64,000 nucleotides of DNA from Bradyrhizobium lupini (GCF_040939785.1 NZ_CP162553.1:7521001-7585000), one strand, 5' to 3'; numbered from the stretch's first letter, positions 18,926 through 30,099 are shown. Translations and numbers: made by a program. The notes: generated by a model not told the origin, from the letters alone.

Positions 18926-20031
18926 GCGATCAGTCGCTCCGTCTCGGGGTCGAACAGGCAGATGCGACGCGTGTCGAGCGCGAACGGGGCGGCGGCGCCC
19001 GGTGTGGGGCGGATGTCCGGCGTGATGCGCGCCAGCGCAGGCTCGCCGCCAAGCCGCAGCAGCACGATCGTTTCGGCTCCCGTCGGCTCGACCATCTCCA
19101 CCGGCGCGTTGACGACGACGGGCGGATCGGCGGAGAACACGCGGCTGCCCTCGGCGAGGCATTCCGGCCTGATCCCGACCACCACGTCACGGCCGACGAA
19201 AGGGGCCGCCGCGTCGTATTGACCAAGGCGGAGGCGGACCTCGTCCGGCCGTCCCGCGCCGATCACGACCACCGGCCCGCCGGCATCGGCCTCCAGCCGT
19301 GCCGGCATCGTGTTCATCGGCGGCGAGCCCATGAAGCGGGCCACGAACAGATTGGCGGGATAGCGATACACGGTATCCGGGTCGGCAAACTGCTGCACCA
19401 CGCCGCGATGCATCACGGCAATGCGCGTCGCCATCGTCATCGCCTCGATCTGATCGTGTGTGACATAGACGATGGTGGCGCCGATGCGCTGGTGCAGCCG
19501 CTTGATCTCCATCCGCATCTCGACGCGCAGCTTGGCGTCGAGATTGGAGAGCGGCTCGTCGAACAGGAAGAGCAGGGGATCGCGCACCAGCGCCCGGCCC
19601 ATCGCCACACGCTGGCGCTGGCCGCCGGAGAGCTGCGAGGGCTTGCGGCCGAGCAGCGGCTCGATCTGGAGCAGCCTGGCCACATTCGCCAGCGCCTTTT
19701 CCTGCTCGGCCTTCGGGACGTGACGGCATTCCATGCCGAAGGTGATGTTCTGGCGCACCGTCATCGACGGATAGAGCGCGTAGGACTGGAACACCATCGC
19801 GATGTCGCGGTCCTTCGGCGGAATGTCGTTGACGATACGTCCGCCGATTTCCACGGTGCCTGCGCTCGGGAGGTCGAGCCCAGCGATGATGTTGAGCAGC
19901 GTGGACTTGCCGCAGCCGGATGGGCCAACGAGCACGGTGAATTCACCGCTCTCGATGTCGAGATCGATGCCCTTCAGCACCTCCAGATTGGCGTAGCGCT
20001 TGGACAGGGAGCGAATGCTTAGGGCTGCCAT
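18922..20031 (-). CDS. Sugar ABC transporter ATP-binding protein (UgpC/MalK type)
   Basis: A 369-residue CUT1 ATPase. Walker A GPSGCGKST (residues 36-44), Q-loop VFQSYALYPSMTV, signature LSGGQRQRVAMGRAL, Walker B FLFDEP and the switch His in YVTHDQ are all intact. The C-terminal third is a TOBE/OB-type regulatory domain, as in MalK. It starts ten bases after the second permease and overlaps the SDR. It powers uptake by the two permeases encoded before it. Confidence 0.93.
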   Translation of the reverse strand: MAALSIRSLSKRYANLEVLKGIDLDIESGEFTVLVGPSGCGKSTLLNIIAGLDLPSAGTVEIGGRIVNDIPPKDRDIAMVFQSYALYPSMTVRQNITFGMECRHVPKAEQEKALANVARLLQIEPLLGRKPSQLSGGQRQRVAMGRALVRDPLLFLFDEPLSNLDAKLRVEMRMEIKRLHQRIGATIVYVTHDQIEAMTMATRIAVMHRGVVQQFADPDTVYRYPANLFVARFMGSPPMNTMPARLEADAGGPVVVIGAGRPDEVRLRLGQYDAAAPFVGRDVVVGIRPECLAEGSRVFSADPPVVVNAPVEMVEPTGAETIVLLRLGGEPALARITPDIRPTPGAAAPFALDTRRICLFDPETERLIA

Positions 20032-20041
20032 GACAATCCGA

Positions 20042-20899
20042 TCATTTCACGGCCCCGGCGGTGAGGCCGCGCACGAAATACTTGCCGCCGATCAGATAGA
20101 TCAGCAGGGTCGGCAGGGCGGCGATCATCACCGCCGCGCTCTGCACGCCATGCTGCGGGATGTCCGCGACTGCTGCGGATAGCGCGATCAGCGCGGCGGT
20201 GACGGGCTGCTGCTGACCAGTCGTGAATGTCACGCCGTAGAGAAATTCGTTCCAGATATGCGTGAACTGCCAGATCACGGTGACGACCAGAATAGGCGGC
20301 GAGAGCGGCAGGATGATGCGCCAGAAAATACGAAAGAACCCTGCGCCATCGATGCGCGCAGCTCTTATCAGATCCTGCGGGATGGCAGTGTAGTAGTTTC
20401 GGCAGAACAAGACGGTAAAGGAGAGCCCCTGGATCGTGTGGATCACGACCAGGCCCGTGAGCGTGTTCATCAGGCCCGTATCGCGCAACACGATGGTCCA
20501 GGGAAGCAAGCGCATCTGCTGGGGAAGGAAGAGGCCGAGGGTCACGATGCCGTAGATCCAGTTATCGCCGCGAAAACGCCAGAGCGACACAGCGTAACCG
20601 GCGACAGCACCGAGCAGAGTCGAGAAAATCGTCGCGGGAATCGTGACGAGCGCCGAGTTCAGCATGTACGGCCGGATGCCGGCGCAGGTCTCGGCGACGC
20701 AGAAACCGCTCCAGGCCGCGGCGTAGTTGCTCCATGCCCATTGCTTCGGCCAGCCGATCATCGACGCCTGCGCGATCTCCTCGTTGGTGCGGAGCGAGTT
20801 CAGCCCGACAACAACCAATGGCGCGAGCCATGCTGCAGCGATCAGCGAGACGACGAGATAGATCAGAATCCGGCTTGGCGCGATGGTTCGCTCACGCAT
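20042..20899 (-). CDS. Sugar ABC transporter permease (MalG type)
   Basis: A 285-residue inner-membrane permease with about six membrane segments. The EAA loop that contacts the ATPase reads IRAARIDGAGFFRIFWRIILP. LVVIHTIQGLSFTVLFCRNYY resembles the glucose-type GtsC permeases. ATG 20899 (MRERTIAPS) overlaps the first permease gene by eight bases. Confidence 0.9.
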   Translation of the reverse strand: MRERTIAPSRILIYLVVSLIAAAWLAPLVVVGLNSLRTNEEIAQASMIGWPKQWAWSNYAAAWSGFCVAETCAGIRPYMLNSALVTIPATIFSTLLGAVAGYAVSLWRFRGDNWIYGIVTLGLFLPQQMRLLPWTIVLRDTGLMNTLTGLVVIHTIQGLSFTVLFCRNYYTAIPQDLIRAARIDGAGFFRIFWRIILPLSPPILVVTVIWQFTHIWNEFLYGVTFTTGQQQPVTAALIALSAAVADIPQHGVQSAAVMIAALPTLLIYLIGGKYFVRGLTAGAVK

Positions 20900-21815
20900 G
20901 GATCGCCCGCCGCCGCTGGACATAACGCCACGCTGCATAGGGCAGCAAAACCGCAAGAAGAATGAGCAACATGAGCACTGCCGCCGCCGCTCCGCGTCCG
21001 AGCAGGCTGCGCTGGAACATCAGGTCATAGACGACGAGGGCCGGCAGCTGGGTGGCGATCCCGGGTCCGCCATTGGTGAGCGCGCGGACGAGGTCGAAGG
21101 TCGAAATCGCGAACTGCAGCTGGATGACGATGACGGTGATGGTGATCGGCCAAAGGGTCGGCAGGATGACACGCCGGTACATTCGGATCGGTCCGGCGCC
21201 GTCGATCTGCGCGGCCTTGATCAGGTCGGCGTCGACGGAGCGAAGGCCGGCGAGGAACAGCGCCATGGCGAAACCGGACGATTGCCAGATCGCAGCGATG
21301 ACAATGGTCCAAATGGCCATGTCGCGGTCGATCAGCCAGTCGAACCGGAAGGAGGTCCAGCCGAGGTCGCGGACCAGCTTCTGGATCCCGAGGCCGGGAT
21401 TGAGCAGCCAACTCCAGACCGTGCCGGTGACCACGAATGACACCGCCAGAGGATAGAGGAAGATGGACCGCAGCAGGTTCTCGCCGCGAATGCGCTGATC
21501 GAGCAGGATCGCAAGGATGAGACCGGTCGCCAGGCTCAGCAACACGAAGGCGCTGCCAAACAGCAGCAGATTGTCCAAGGCAATCTGCCAGTTCCGCGAT
21601 GCGGCGACCGCAGAATAGTTGCGCAAGCCGACCCAGCCCGAGACCGGGACCAGAGTGGACGGCGTGAACGATATCCAGATCGTCCACAGCGTAAACGCAA
21701 TGAGATGCGCGGCGGACAACAGCAGCGGCACCCAGATCGTCAGATATTCAGGCAGCCGGCGTACCCAGCCAGAGGCTGCCGGCCGGCCCGGTGTTGTCGA
21801 GACGGCGATCGTCAA
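20892..21815 (-). CDS. Sugar ABC transporter permease (MalF type)
   Basis: A 307-residue permease with about six membrane segments and an EAA loop IKAAQIDGAGPIRMYRRVIL. Start is TTG 21815, overlapping the TGA of the binding-protein gene (TTGA), so translation is coupled. It forms the heterodimeric channel with the MalG-type protein. Confidence 0.9.
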   Translation of the reverse strand: MTIAVSTTPGRPAASGWVRRLPEYLTIWVPLLLSAAHLIAFTLWTIWISFTPSTLVPVSGWVGLRNYSAVAASRNWQIALDNLLLFGSAFVLLSLATGLILAILLDQRIRGENLLRSIFLYPLAVSFVVTGTVWSWLLNPGLGIQKLVRDLGWTSFRFDWLIDRDMAIWTIVIAAIWQSSGFAMALFLAGLRSVDADLIKAAQIDGAGPIRMYRRVILPTLWPITITVIVIQLQFAISTFDLVRALTNGGPGIATQLPALVVYDLMFQRSLLGRGAAAAVLMLLILLAVLLPYAAWRYVQRRRAIHA

Positions 21816-23098
21816 CGTGAGCTCTCGACGGCTTCGGCGAGGCGTATGGCCGCTTGCTCCGGCTTGATCGTCTTGTTCTTCACGTACTCCGTGATCACGT
21901 CGATCATCGCTGCGGTCATGCCGTTTTCCTGCGCCATGTTGTGCGCAAGGCTGAGGACGGCCTGATTGCTGGCAATCGCGTCTTTCAGGGCTGCTGCGGT
22001 CCGCCGTTGCCCGTCCGACCAGCCTTCGCCGGAGAGATCGACATCGGTGCGCACGGGGATCGATCCCGTGATCTGCGAATACATAGTCTGGATCGCCGGA
22101 TCCATGACGAGCTGGGCCATCAGCGTCTGGCCGGCCTGCAGGTCGGGCTCCTTGCGCTGCCAGAATATGAAGGCATCGGCATTCAACAGGAAGACCGGCT
22201 TGCTATTGTCGCTCGGGCCCGGGGCGATGATGAAGTCCTCGAACTTGAAGCCGGCGTTGCGCAAGACGCCCTGCGCCCACCCGCCCATGATCATCATCCC
22301 CATGTCGCCGTCGACAAAGCGCTTCAAGTTGGTCGAAAAGTGCTGGGCGCCGACGTTGGGGTCCATCCAGTCGGCAATCTTGCGCACCTGTACGAAGGCA
22401 GCCTTTATCTCGGGGCCCTCCAGGGCCTTCTTGTCGAGATTCATGATGGCTGCGCGGTAAGCGGTGGGGCTGATGCCCGCCAAAGCGGCCTCGAATTTCT
22501 GGCCGTCGTCCGGGCGGGTGCCACCGTTGGCGATGGGATAGGGGACGCCGCCTGCTTTCATCTTCTCGGCGAGGTCGTTGAACTCAGCCCATGTGACGGG
22601 GACCTTGTCGGCCTTGGCCTTGTCCATCGCGCGTTTGGAGAGAAACAGCATGTTGGTGCTGTAGATCTGCAACGGCAGTGCAATCCACTTGCCCCCCGGC
22701 TTGTGCAATTTTGCAAGATCCGGAGCGACAACCTTTTCGTAGCCGGCGGCAGCGACGACGGCATCGAGATCGACGGTTGGGGCAATCTTGGACCAGGCCG
22801 CGATCTCGGGACCTTTGAGCTGCGAGCAGGCCGGCGGATCGCCGGCCATGATCTGGGCACGCAGCTTGTTCATCATCTCGGTGGTGAAGCCGGGGACGGG
22901 CGAGTGCTGCCAAACCCCGCCTTTCTCCTCGAATTTCTTGCCGAGTGCCGTGATGGCCGCCCCATCGCTACCTGCGGACCATTGCGAGATCGCAGTCAGA
23001 CGCGGCTTGATCGCGCCTTGCGCGCGGGCGAATGCCGGCAGCGCGAGCGCGGCCGCAGATCCGGCGAGCAGTTGGCGCCTTGTTGTCGTGATCGGCAT
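21812..23098 (-). CDS. Sugar ABC transporter substrate-binding protein (GtsA-like)
   Basis: A 428-residue periplasmic binding protein. MPITTTRRQLLAGSAAALALPAFARA is a signal with a twin-Arg start, cut after AFARA or so. CSQLKGPEIAAWSKI, GGTRPDDGQKFEAAL and SIPVRTDVDLS align in my reading with the glucose/mannose GtsA group, so a hexose is the best guess. It starts 57 bases after the repaired ROK regulator gene, in the same operon. Confidence 0.88.
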   Translation of the reverse strand: MPITTTRRQLLAGSAAALALPAFARAQGAIKPRLTAISQWSAGSDGAAITALGKKFEEKGGVWQHSPVPGFTTEMMNKLRAQIMAGDPPACSQLKGPEIAAWSKIAPTVDLDAVVAAAGYEKVVAPDLAKLHKPGGKWIALPLQIYSTNMLFLSKRAMDKAKADKVPVTWAEFNDLAEKMKAGGVPYPIANGGTRPDDGQKFEAALAGISPTAYRAAIMNLDKKALEGPEIKAAFVQVRKIADWMDPNVGAQHFSTNLKRFVDGDMGMMIMGGWAQGVLRNAGFKFEDFIIAPGPSDNSKPVFLLNADAFIFWQRKEPDLQAGQTLMAQLVMDPAIQTMYSQITGSIPVRTDVDLSGEGWSDGQRRTAAALKDAIASNQAVLSLAHNMAQENGMTAAMIDVITEYVKNKTIKPEQAAIRLAEAVESSR

Positions 23099-23155
23099 GG
23101 CAATTTCCTCCCGGTGTGAACTCTTTCGCGCGAGAGCCGCGCGGCATCAGGTACG

Positions 23156-24345
23156 TCAGGCGGCCTCGGCCGATGCGGCCGGCATGCCGCCGCGGCAAGC
23201 GAGGCAGAAAGATGCGAATGCCAGCGCCGCCCGCGGATCGTTGCCGTTCGACGGCGGCACGAAAGCGAGCGACACTTGCGCGTGTTTGCGGCCGCCCAAC
23301 AGGCTGGCGTCGATCCCCTCGACGAGCGCGTTGCGATCGTCCTCGGTGAGGAGGACGGCCAGCCGCTGATCGCGACGCCCTTGCATGGCTTCACGTTCAG
23401 CGTATTGCCGATCGCAAGGCCAAGCCGGAACAGCCGCCGGCGCAATTCCTGCCGCACGCGCGACGAGAGCGGCATCGCGGTCACCCACTCGCTGCCGAGC
23501 TCAAGCAACTCGGCTTCCGCGACGCCAAGAAGCTCGGCCAAAGCGGGAAGCGACGTATAAGCCTCGACGCAGCCATGATGACCGCAGCGGCAAATTGGTC
23601 CGTCGGCTCCGAACACCATGTGGCCGAGCTCGACCGGCTGGAGGGCATCGTCCTCGACCGCGTCATCCATCCAGGTGCCCGCGACGCCCTGACCGACGAA
23701 GACGAAGAGATGCGCGCCGCTGAATGGATAATGCTCCGTGCGGCAACGGTGAAAGATGGCGTGCGCGACGACCGAATTGGTGAACTCGACCCGCACGCCG
23801 GGAAGCGTCTCGCCGAACATCTCGCTGATCCGCCCGACATCGCAGGGAATGATCGGATTGCCTGACGCGCCCAGCCGGCCGAGACCCGGGATCGAGACGC
23901 CGATCTGTGCGAGGGGGATACGTCGACGCCGCGTCCACTCGCGCAGCAATGTCATCGCTTCGCGAAACGCCCGGCCGACCGTCGCGACGGTCGGCGTCTT
24001 CGGCAGCGGCACATGCCCGGTGTAGTGCAGTTCGCCCGACAGGCCCCCGACCCCGACGCTGAGCCGCTGAGTGGTCAGCTCGAACGCCGCGAGCGCCACC
24101 GCTTTATCGAGTGACACGAGGCCCGTCGGGCCGCCGACATAAGGGGCAGGGCGCCGCACTTCCTCGATCAGGCCTTCGGCCTTCAGATCCAACAGGATGC
24201 GCGACAGGCTCGCTTCCGACAGGCGCACGGCCTTGGCCAGCGGCGGGCGAAACGACGCGCCTGACTGAAGCAGATGAATCAAAATGGCAGCACGCGTCTG
24301 CCGCCGACTTCTCGGCTGCTCCGGCATTTCCATCCCTGTCGTCAT
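23156..24345 (-). CDS. ROK-family transcriptional regulator (frameshift in C-terminal part)
   Basis: An N-terminal winged HTH (LAKAVRLSEASLSRILLDLKAEGL) precedes a ROK sugar-kinase-like domain with the zinc motif CRCGHHGCVEAY near residue 255. The original frame reaches GVAISGWP and then turns to Arg/Ser-rich nonsense that would run through the next gene's start. One missing base at about 23345-23366 restores LTEDDRNALVEGIDASLLGG and a stop at 23156, giving about 396 residues, normal for the family. ATG 24345 overlaps the operator palindrome; ATG 24333 or 24327 are possible true starts. It probably controls the sugar operon it heads. Confidence 0.85.
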
Positions 24346-24390
24346 TCTTACTTAGAGTAAGAATTTGCGCGCGAAGCGTCTCAACGTCAA
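24344..24390 (-). promoter_or_regulatory. Promoter and operator palindrome of the ROK/sugar-ABC operon
   Basis: ATTCTTACT (24344-24352), spacer TAG, AGTAAGAAT (24356-24364) is a perfect 9+9 palindrome, AT-rich in a G+C-rich region. On the reverse strand a TTGACG box occupies 24390-24385, and its expected -10 region falls just before the palindrome. A repressor bound here would block the promoter. Autoregulation by the adjacent ROK protein is the simple reading. Confidence 0.65.
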
Positions 24391-24456
24391 GCGTCGGCCG
24401 AGGCATTGCGCTGACTTGTTGTTGTGCGCGGCAGCAAGATTGTCTCAGCGCAAACA

Positions 24457-24486
24457 AAAGCGGCGCCATCTTGTGATGGCGCCGCT
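24457..24486 (-). terminator. Rho-independent terminator of gltA
   Basis: AAGCGGCGCCATC (24457-24469) and GATGGCGCCGCTT (24474-24486) form a perfect 13-bp stem with a TTGT (ACAA on the gltA strand) loop. Read on the reverse strand it is followed by TTTTGTTT. It lies 25 bases beyond the gltA stop. Confidence 0.88.
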
Positions 24487-24510
24487 TCGAAAGCCGTGAT
24501 GGGCTCGAGC

Positions 24511-25815
<1,305 letters not shown>

Positions 25816-25912
25816 CAGAGGTCCCCGATGTATGGTGAAACGGGCCGGACCCGGAGGCCCCGATGAGATATCGCGGGGCAGGCCGGATGTTCCAGAAGGT
25901 ACGGCTGAGATG

Positions 25913-25939
25913 GGTATATTATTGCTGTGTGCGCTGCAA
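25913..25939 (-). promoter_or_regulatory. Candidate gltA promoter
   Basis: On the reverse strand TTGCAG (25939-25934) and TATACC (25918-25913) are 15 bases apart, about 100 bases before gltA. Spacing is slightly short. Confidence 0.35.
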
Positions 25940-26010
25940 GATGGCGCCACGCATGGTCGACTTACGTCGTAGCCTGGTCCTTGGGCCCGGTCCTTAGCGC
26001 GGTCCTAGGC

Positions 26011-27437
26011 CTATTCCGTGGCCTGATCTTTAAGCCGGCCCAGGCTTTCCTGGCGTCCCAAGACGTCCAAAACCTCGAATATGCCGGGCGACGTCGTCCG
26101 TCCCGTCAGCGCGGCCCGCAGCGGCTGGGCGACCGCGCCGAGCTTGAGACTATTTTCCTCGGCAAAGGCGCGCAGCGCGGCTTCCGCATTGGCCGCGCTC
26201 CACGTCTCGACTTTCTCCAGCGCGGAATGAAGCTGGCCGATCAGCTTGCGGTTCTCAGGCGTCAGCAGCGCCGCCGCCTTCGGGTCAAGCTCCAGCGGCC
26301 GGTCCGCGAAAATGAAATAGGCGCTGTCGATCAGCTCGATCAGCGTCTTGGCGCGCTCCTTCAGGGCCGGCATGGCCTTCAGGAGCTGCGCGCGCGTGGT
26401 GTCGTTTAACTTGGCCTTAAGCTCGTCGCGGCTGGGCACGACGTGGTCGAGCACGTCCTCGAACATCTTCACGAGTGATTGATCGTCGGCATTGCGGATG
26501 TAGTGGCCGTTGAGGTTTTCCAGCTTGGCAAAATCGAAGCGCGCTGCTGCGCGGCCGACGCTGGCAAGATCGAACGCCGCGATCATCTCCTCCGTCGAGA
26601 AGATTTCCTGGTCGCCATGGCTCCAGCCGAGCCGGACGAGATAGTTGCGGAGCGCGGACGGGAGGTACCCCATGGCGCGGTAGGCATCGACGCCAAGCGC
26701 GCCGTGCCTCTTGGAGAGCTTTGAGCCGTCCGGGCCATGGATCAGGGGGATGTGGGACATGCTCGGCAGCGTCCAGCCCATCGCGTCGTAGATCTGCTTT
26801 TGGCGGGCCGCGTTGATCAAATGGTCGTCGCCGCGGATGACGTGGGTGACGCCCATGTCGTGGTCGTCGACCACGACAGCGAGCATGTAGGTCGGGTTGC
26901 CATCGCCGCGCAGCAGGACGAGGTCATCCAGATTCTCGTTCTGCCAGACCACGCGGCCCTGGACCTGGTCCTCGATCACGGTCTCGCCGGTCTGGGGCGC
27001 ACGGAGCCGGATGGTGGGCTTTACGTCGGTCGGGGCCGTCGCCGGATCGCGGTCGCGCCACAGGCCGTCATAGAGGCGCGTGCGCCCCTCTGCGCGCGCC
27101 TTCTCGCGCATCGCGGTGAGCTCCTCGGCGGTGGCGTAGCAGCGATAGGCCTTGCCGTCGGCGAGCAGCTGCTCGGCGACCTCGCGGTGGCGGGCGGCGC
27201 GGCTGAACTGGTAGATGACGTCGCCATCCCAGCCGAGCTCCAGCCATTTCAGGCCGTCGAGGATGGCGCCGATCGCGGCCTCGGTGGAGCGCTCCCGGTC
27301 GGTGTCCTCGATCCGGAGCAGCATCTTGCCGCCGTGCTTCTTCGCATAGAGCCAGTTGAACAGCGCCGTGCGCGCGCCCCGATATGGAGGAAGCCGGTCG
27401 GCGAAGGAGCGAAACGGGTGACGACGGGAGAGGTCAT
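26011..27437 (-). CDS. gltX: Glutamyl-tRNA synthetase (frameshift near N-terminus)
   Basis: A class I synthetase charging tRNA-Glu. The start [20 protein letters not shown] is in one frame and [14 protein letters not shown] onward is in another. One C added to CCCC at 27377-27380 (a G on the coding strand) restores [20 protein letters not shown] and a 475-residue protein. The HIGH site lies in that repaired stretch; the KMSKS equivalent is GSKLSKRHG. GltX is essential, so this is most likely a read error. It is divergent from glnS, with about 166 bases between the starts. Confidence 0.92.
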
Positions 27438-27541
27438 TCTTGGCAGGGCCTATGCATTGGAGGCGGTGGTATATAACAGGACCGGAGCATAACTAAAGCC
27501 CGGCAGCGGACCGCCAGGGGTTGCTTGAGACCTTGCCTAAG

Positions 27542-27560
27542 CCCTTGGCTCAGCCAAGGG
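27542..27560. promoter_or_regulatory. 19-base palindrome upstream of glnS
   Basis: CCCTTGGCT (27542-27550), C, AGCCAAGGG (27552-27560): perfect symmetry about one base, in the gltX-glnS divergent gap, 44 bases before glnS. It could be an operator or, as RNA, a short hairpin in the glnS leader. Confidence 0.4.
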
Positions 27561-27603
27561 AATTTGGCAGAAGGGCCGCTGATTTCCCTACAGGATTTTC
27601 GTA

Positions 27604-29280
27604 ATGACAGAACCGGTGGCGAACGAGGTTGGGCGCGATTTCATTCGTGACATCATCCAGGCCGACCTCGAGCAGGCCAAATACAAGGAGATCGTGACCC
27701 GGTTCCCGCCGGAGCCGAACGGTTATCTCCATATCGGCCACGCCAAGTCGATCGCGCTCAATTTCGGCATCGCCCAAGAGTTTCCGGGCCGTTGCCATCT
27801 GCGCTTCGACGACACCAATCCGGTCAAGGAAGAGCAGGAATATATCGATTCCATCCAGGCCGACGTGCGCTGGCTCGGCTTCGACTGGGGCAAGAACCTG
27901 TTCTTCGCTTCGGACTATTTCGACCGCCTCTACGAATGGGCGGAGCAGCTGATCCGCGACGGGCTCGCCTATGTCGATGACCAGACCCAGGAGCAGATTC
28001 GTCTCGCGCGCGGCACGCTGACCGAGCCCGGCAAGAACTCGCCGTTCCGCGATCGCACCGTGGATGAAAACCTCGACCTGTTCCGTCGCATGAAGGCGGG
28101 CGAATTCCCGAACGGCGCGCGCGTGCTGCGGGCCAAGATCGACATGGGTGCGGGCAACATCAATCTGCGCGACCCCGTGCTGTACCGCATCCTGCATGCG
28201 CACCATCCGCGCACCGGGACCAAGTGGAGCATCTATCCAAGCTACGACTATGCCCACGGCCAGTCGGATGCCATCGAAGGCATCACGCACTCGATCTGCA
28301 CGCTGGAGTTCGAGGACCATCGGCCGCTCTACGACTGGTTCATCGAGAAGCTGCCGGTGCCCTCGAAGCCGCACCAGTACGAATTCGCGCGGCTGAACCT
28401 GACCTACACGCTGCTGTCCAAGCGTGTGCTGACCCAGCTCGTCCGCGAGGGCCATGTCGCGGGCTGGGACGACCCGCGCATGCCCACCATGGCGGGCATG
28501 CGCCGCCGCGGCGTGCCGCCGGCCGCGCTTCGCGAATTCGTCAAGCGCATCGGCGTTGCGAAAGCCAATAGCGTGGTCGACGTCGGCATGCTGGAATTCT
28601 GCATCCGCGAGGAATTGAACCGCACGTCGCAGCGGCGCATGGCGGTGCTTAAGCCGCTCAAGGTCGTGATCGAGAATTATCCCGAGGGGCAGACCGAGGA
28701 GCTCGAGGCGATCAACCATCCGGATGATCCCTCCGCCGGCACCCGCAAGATCACGTTCGGTCGTGAGCTCTATATCGAGCAGGACGACTTCATGGAGAAC
28801 CCGCCGAAAAAGTTCTTCCGTCTGTCGCCGGGCAACGAGGTGCGGCTGCGCTACGCCTATTTCGTCAAGTGCACCGGCGTGATCAAGAACGATGCCGGCG
28901 AGGTGGTGGAGCTGCGCTGCACCTACGATCCCGCGACCAAGGGCGGCAACGCGCCCGATGGCCGCAAGGTCAAGGCCACCATGCACTGGCTGCCGGCGGC
29001 GACATCCGTGCCCGCGGAAATCCGCATCTACAATCAGCTGTTTGCCAAACCGAGCCCGGACGCCTCGAACTTCGCCGCCGACCTCAATCCGCAGTCACTG
29101 GAAATTCTCGCTAATGCCCGCGTCGAGGCATCGGTCGCGGAAAGCAATTCGACCGAGCCGATGCAGTTCGAGCGCCAGGGCTATTTCGTGCGCGACAAGG
29201 ACTCGACGTCCGACAGACCGGTATTTTCCAGGACTATCGGTCTGCGCGACACGTTCGCGAAGGAAGTTGCCAAAGGCTGA
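27604..29280 (+). CDS. glnS: Glutaminyl-tRNA synthetase
   Basis: A 558-residue class I synthetase charging tRNA-Gln directly. [12 protein letters not shown] is the HIGH motif; RFDDTNP, the KMSKS equivalent LLSKR in [12 protein letters not shown], and a C-terminal anticodon-binding beta-barrel (from about residue 340) are present. Full length against the E. coli type. Most alphaproteobacteria instead use GltX plus GatCAB for Gln-tRNA, so this gene is a lineage trait that I associate with ancient transfer. ACAGGA about eight bases upstream supports ATG 27604. Confidence 0.95.
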   Translation: MTEPVANEVGRDFIRDIIQADLEQAKYKEIVTRFPPEPNGYLHIGHAKSIALNFGIAQEFPGRCHLRFDDTNPVKEEQEYIDSIQADVRWLGFDWGKNLFFASDYFDRLYEWAEQLIRDGLAYVDDQTQEQIRLARGTLTEPGKNSPFRDRTVDENLDLFRRMKAGEFPNGARVLRAKIDMGAGNINLRDPVLYRILHAHHPRTGTKWSIYPSYDYAHGQSDAIEGITHSICTLEFEDHRPLYDWFIEKLPVPSKPHQYEFARLNLTYTLLSKRVLTQLVREGHVAGWDDPRMPTMAGMRRRGVPPAALREFVKRIGVAKANSVVDVGMLEFCIREELNRTSQRRMAVLKPLKVVIENYPEGQTEELEAINHPDDPSAGTRKITFGRELYIEQDDFMENPPKKFFRLSPGNEVRLRYAYFVKCTGVIKNDAGEVVELRCTYDPATKGGNAPDGRKVKATMHWLPAATSVPAEIRIYNQLFAKPSPDASNFAADLNPQSLEILANARVEASVAESNSTEPMQFERQGYFVRDKDSTSDRPVFSRTIGLRDTFAKEVAKG

Positions 29281-29299
29281 AAAGAGCTGCGAGACCACA

Positions 29300-29686
29300 A
29301 TGAGCAACGAAGCCGACGCTATCGTTTCCGGCATCATCGCGAAATGGCGCGCCGGCTTCGCCACGCTCGATGCGGCCGCGCTCTCATCGCTCTATGCGAG
29401 GAATGCCTTCTTCTTCGGCTCCAACCCAAAGCTCTACCGGGGCAGGGCCGGCGTCGCAGACTATTTCAACGGCCTGCCGCGCTGGCGCAAGCCGAGCGCG
29501 GTGTTTTCCGAGGTGACGGCGGCGCAGGCAGGTCCTGATCTGATCAATATGGCCGCGACCATCTCGTTCGATCTCGCCGGCGAACGCCCCGATTTCTCGG
29601 TCAAGATGAGCTGGGTCATCATGCGCGAGGACGGCGAGTGGAAGATCGTCAATCACCATGCTTCGTCGCAGGCGCCGCTGATCTGA
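29300..29686 (+). CDS. SnoaL-like/SgcJ-family small protein
   Basis: A 128-residue NTF2-like fold. The family pattern is visible: an N-terminal helix IVSGIIAKWRAGFATLDAAA, LSSLYARNAFFFGS, YRGRAGVADYF and a C-terminal WVIMREDGEWKIVNHHAS. These proteins are small hydrolase/isomerase-like or ligand-binding domains of mostly unknown substrate. It starts 19 bases after glnS and may be cotranscribed. Confidence 0.75.
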   Translation: MSNEADAIVSGIIAKWRAGFATLDAAALSSLYARNAFFFGSNPKLYRGRAGVADYFNGLPRWRKPSAVFSEVTAAQAGPDLINMAATISFDLAGERPDFSVKMSWVIMREDGEWKIVNHHASSQAPLI

Positions 29687-29719
29687 CGAGCGGGCACACG
29701 GCTTCGTCATTCTCGTGAG

Positions 29720-29744
29720 AGAACGAACGTGCTCCCCGCGCGTT
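29720..29744 (+). promoter_or_regulatory. Possible EcfG-type stress promoter before the DUF2171 gene
   Basis: AGAAC (29720-29724), 16 bases, CGTT (29741-29744). The general stress sigma factor of alphaproteobacteria recognises GGAAC-N16/17-CGTT; one base differs here. Confidence 0.3.
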
Positions 29745-29770
29745 GGGGTGGGTCCAACAAGGAACCCACC

Positions 29771-30004
29771 ATGCAGAACATCGCAGAGCATATGGAAGTG
29801 ATCGGCGCCGACGGCGTCCACATCGGCACCGTCGACAAGGTCGAAGGCAATCGCATCAAGCTGACCAAGAAGGACAGCGGCGAGGGCAGCCACAAGGGCC
29901 ATCATCACTTCATCGACAAGGGCCTCGTCGCCGATATCGAGGGCAACAAGGTCAGGCTGTCGGCCAAGGCGGATGTGGCCGTGACGATGGAAGAGGAAAA
30001 GTAG
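29771..30004 (+). CDS. DUF2171-family small protein
   Basis: A 77-residue protein beginning MQNIAEHMEVIGADGVHIGT. The opening is a PRC-barrel-like pattern (IGADGVHIGTVDKVEGNRIKL), followed by a His-rich KGHHHFIDKGLVADIEG segment typical of DUF2171 proteins in rhizobia. ATG 29771 has AAGGA eight bases upstream. The function of the family is unknown; in Bradyrhizobium such genes are often in stress-linked settings. Confidence 0.75.
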   Translation: MQNIAEHMEVIGADGVHIGTVDKVEGNRIKLTKKDSGEGSHKGHHHFIDKGLVADIEGNKVRLSAKADVAVTMEEEK

Positions 30005-30099
30005 CGGCCGCGCCCCTTCGTTCCTGATCCGTACCGCTATCCGCCCACCTGCACGTTCCGGTAGCTTCTGGCTTCGTTGCGTATCATCGAGTGCAGGGA

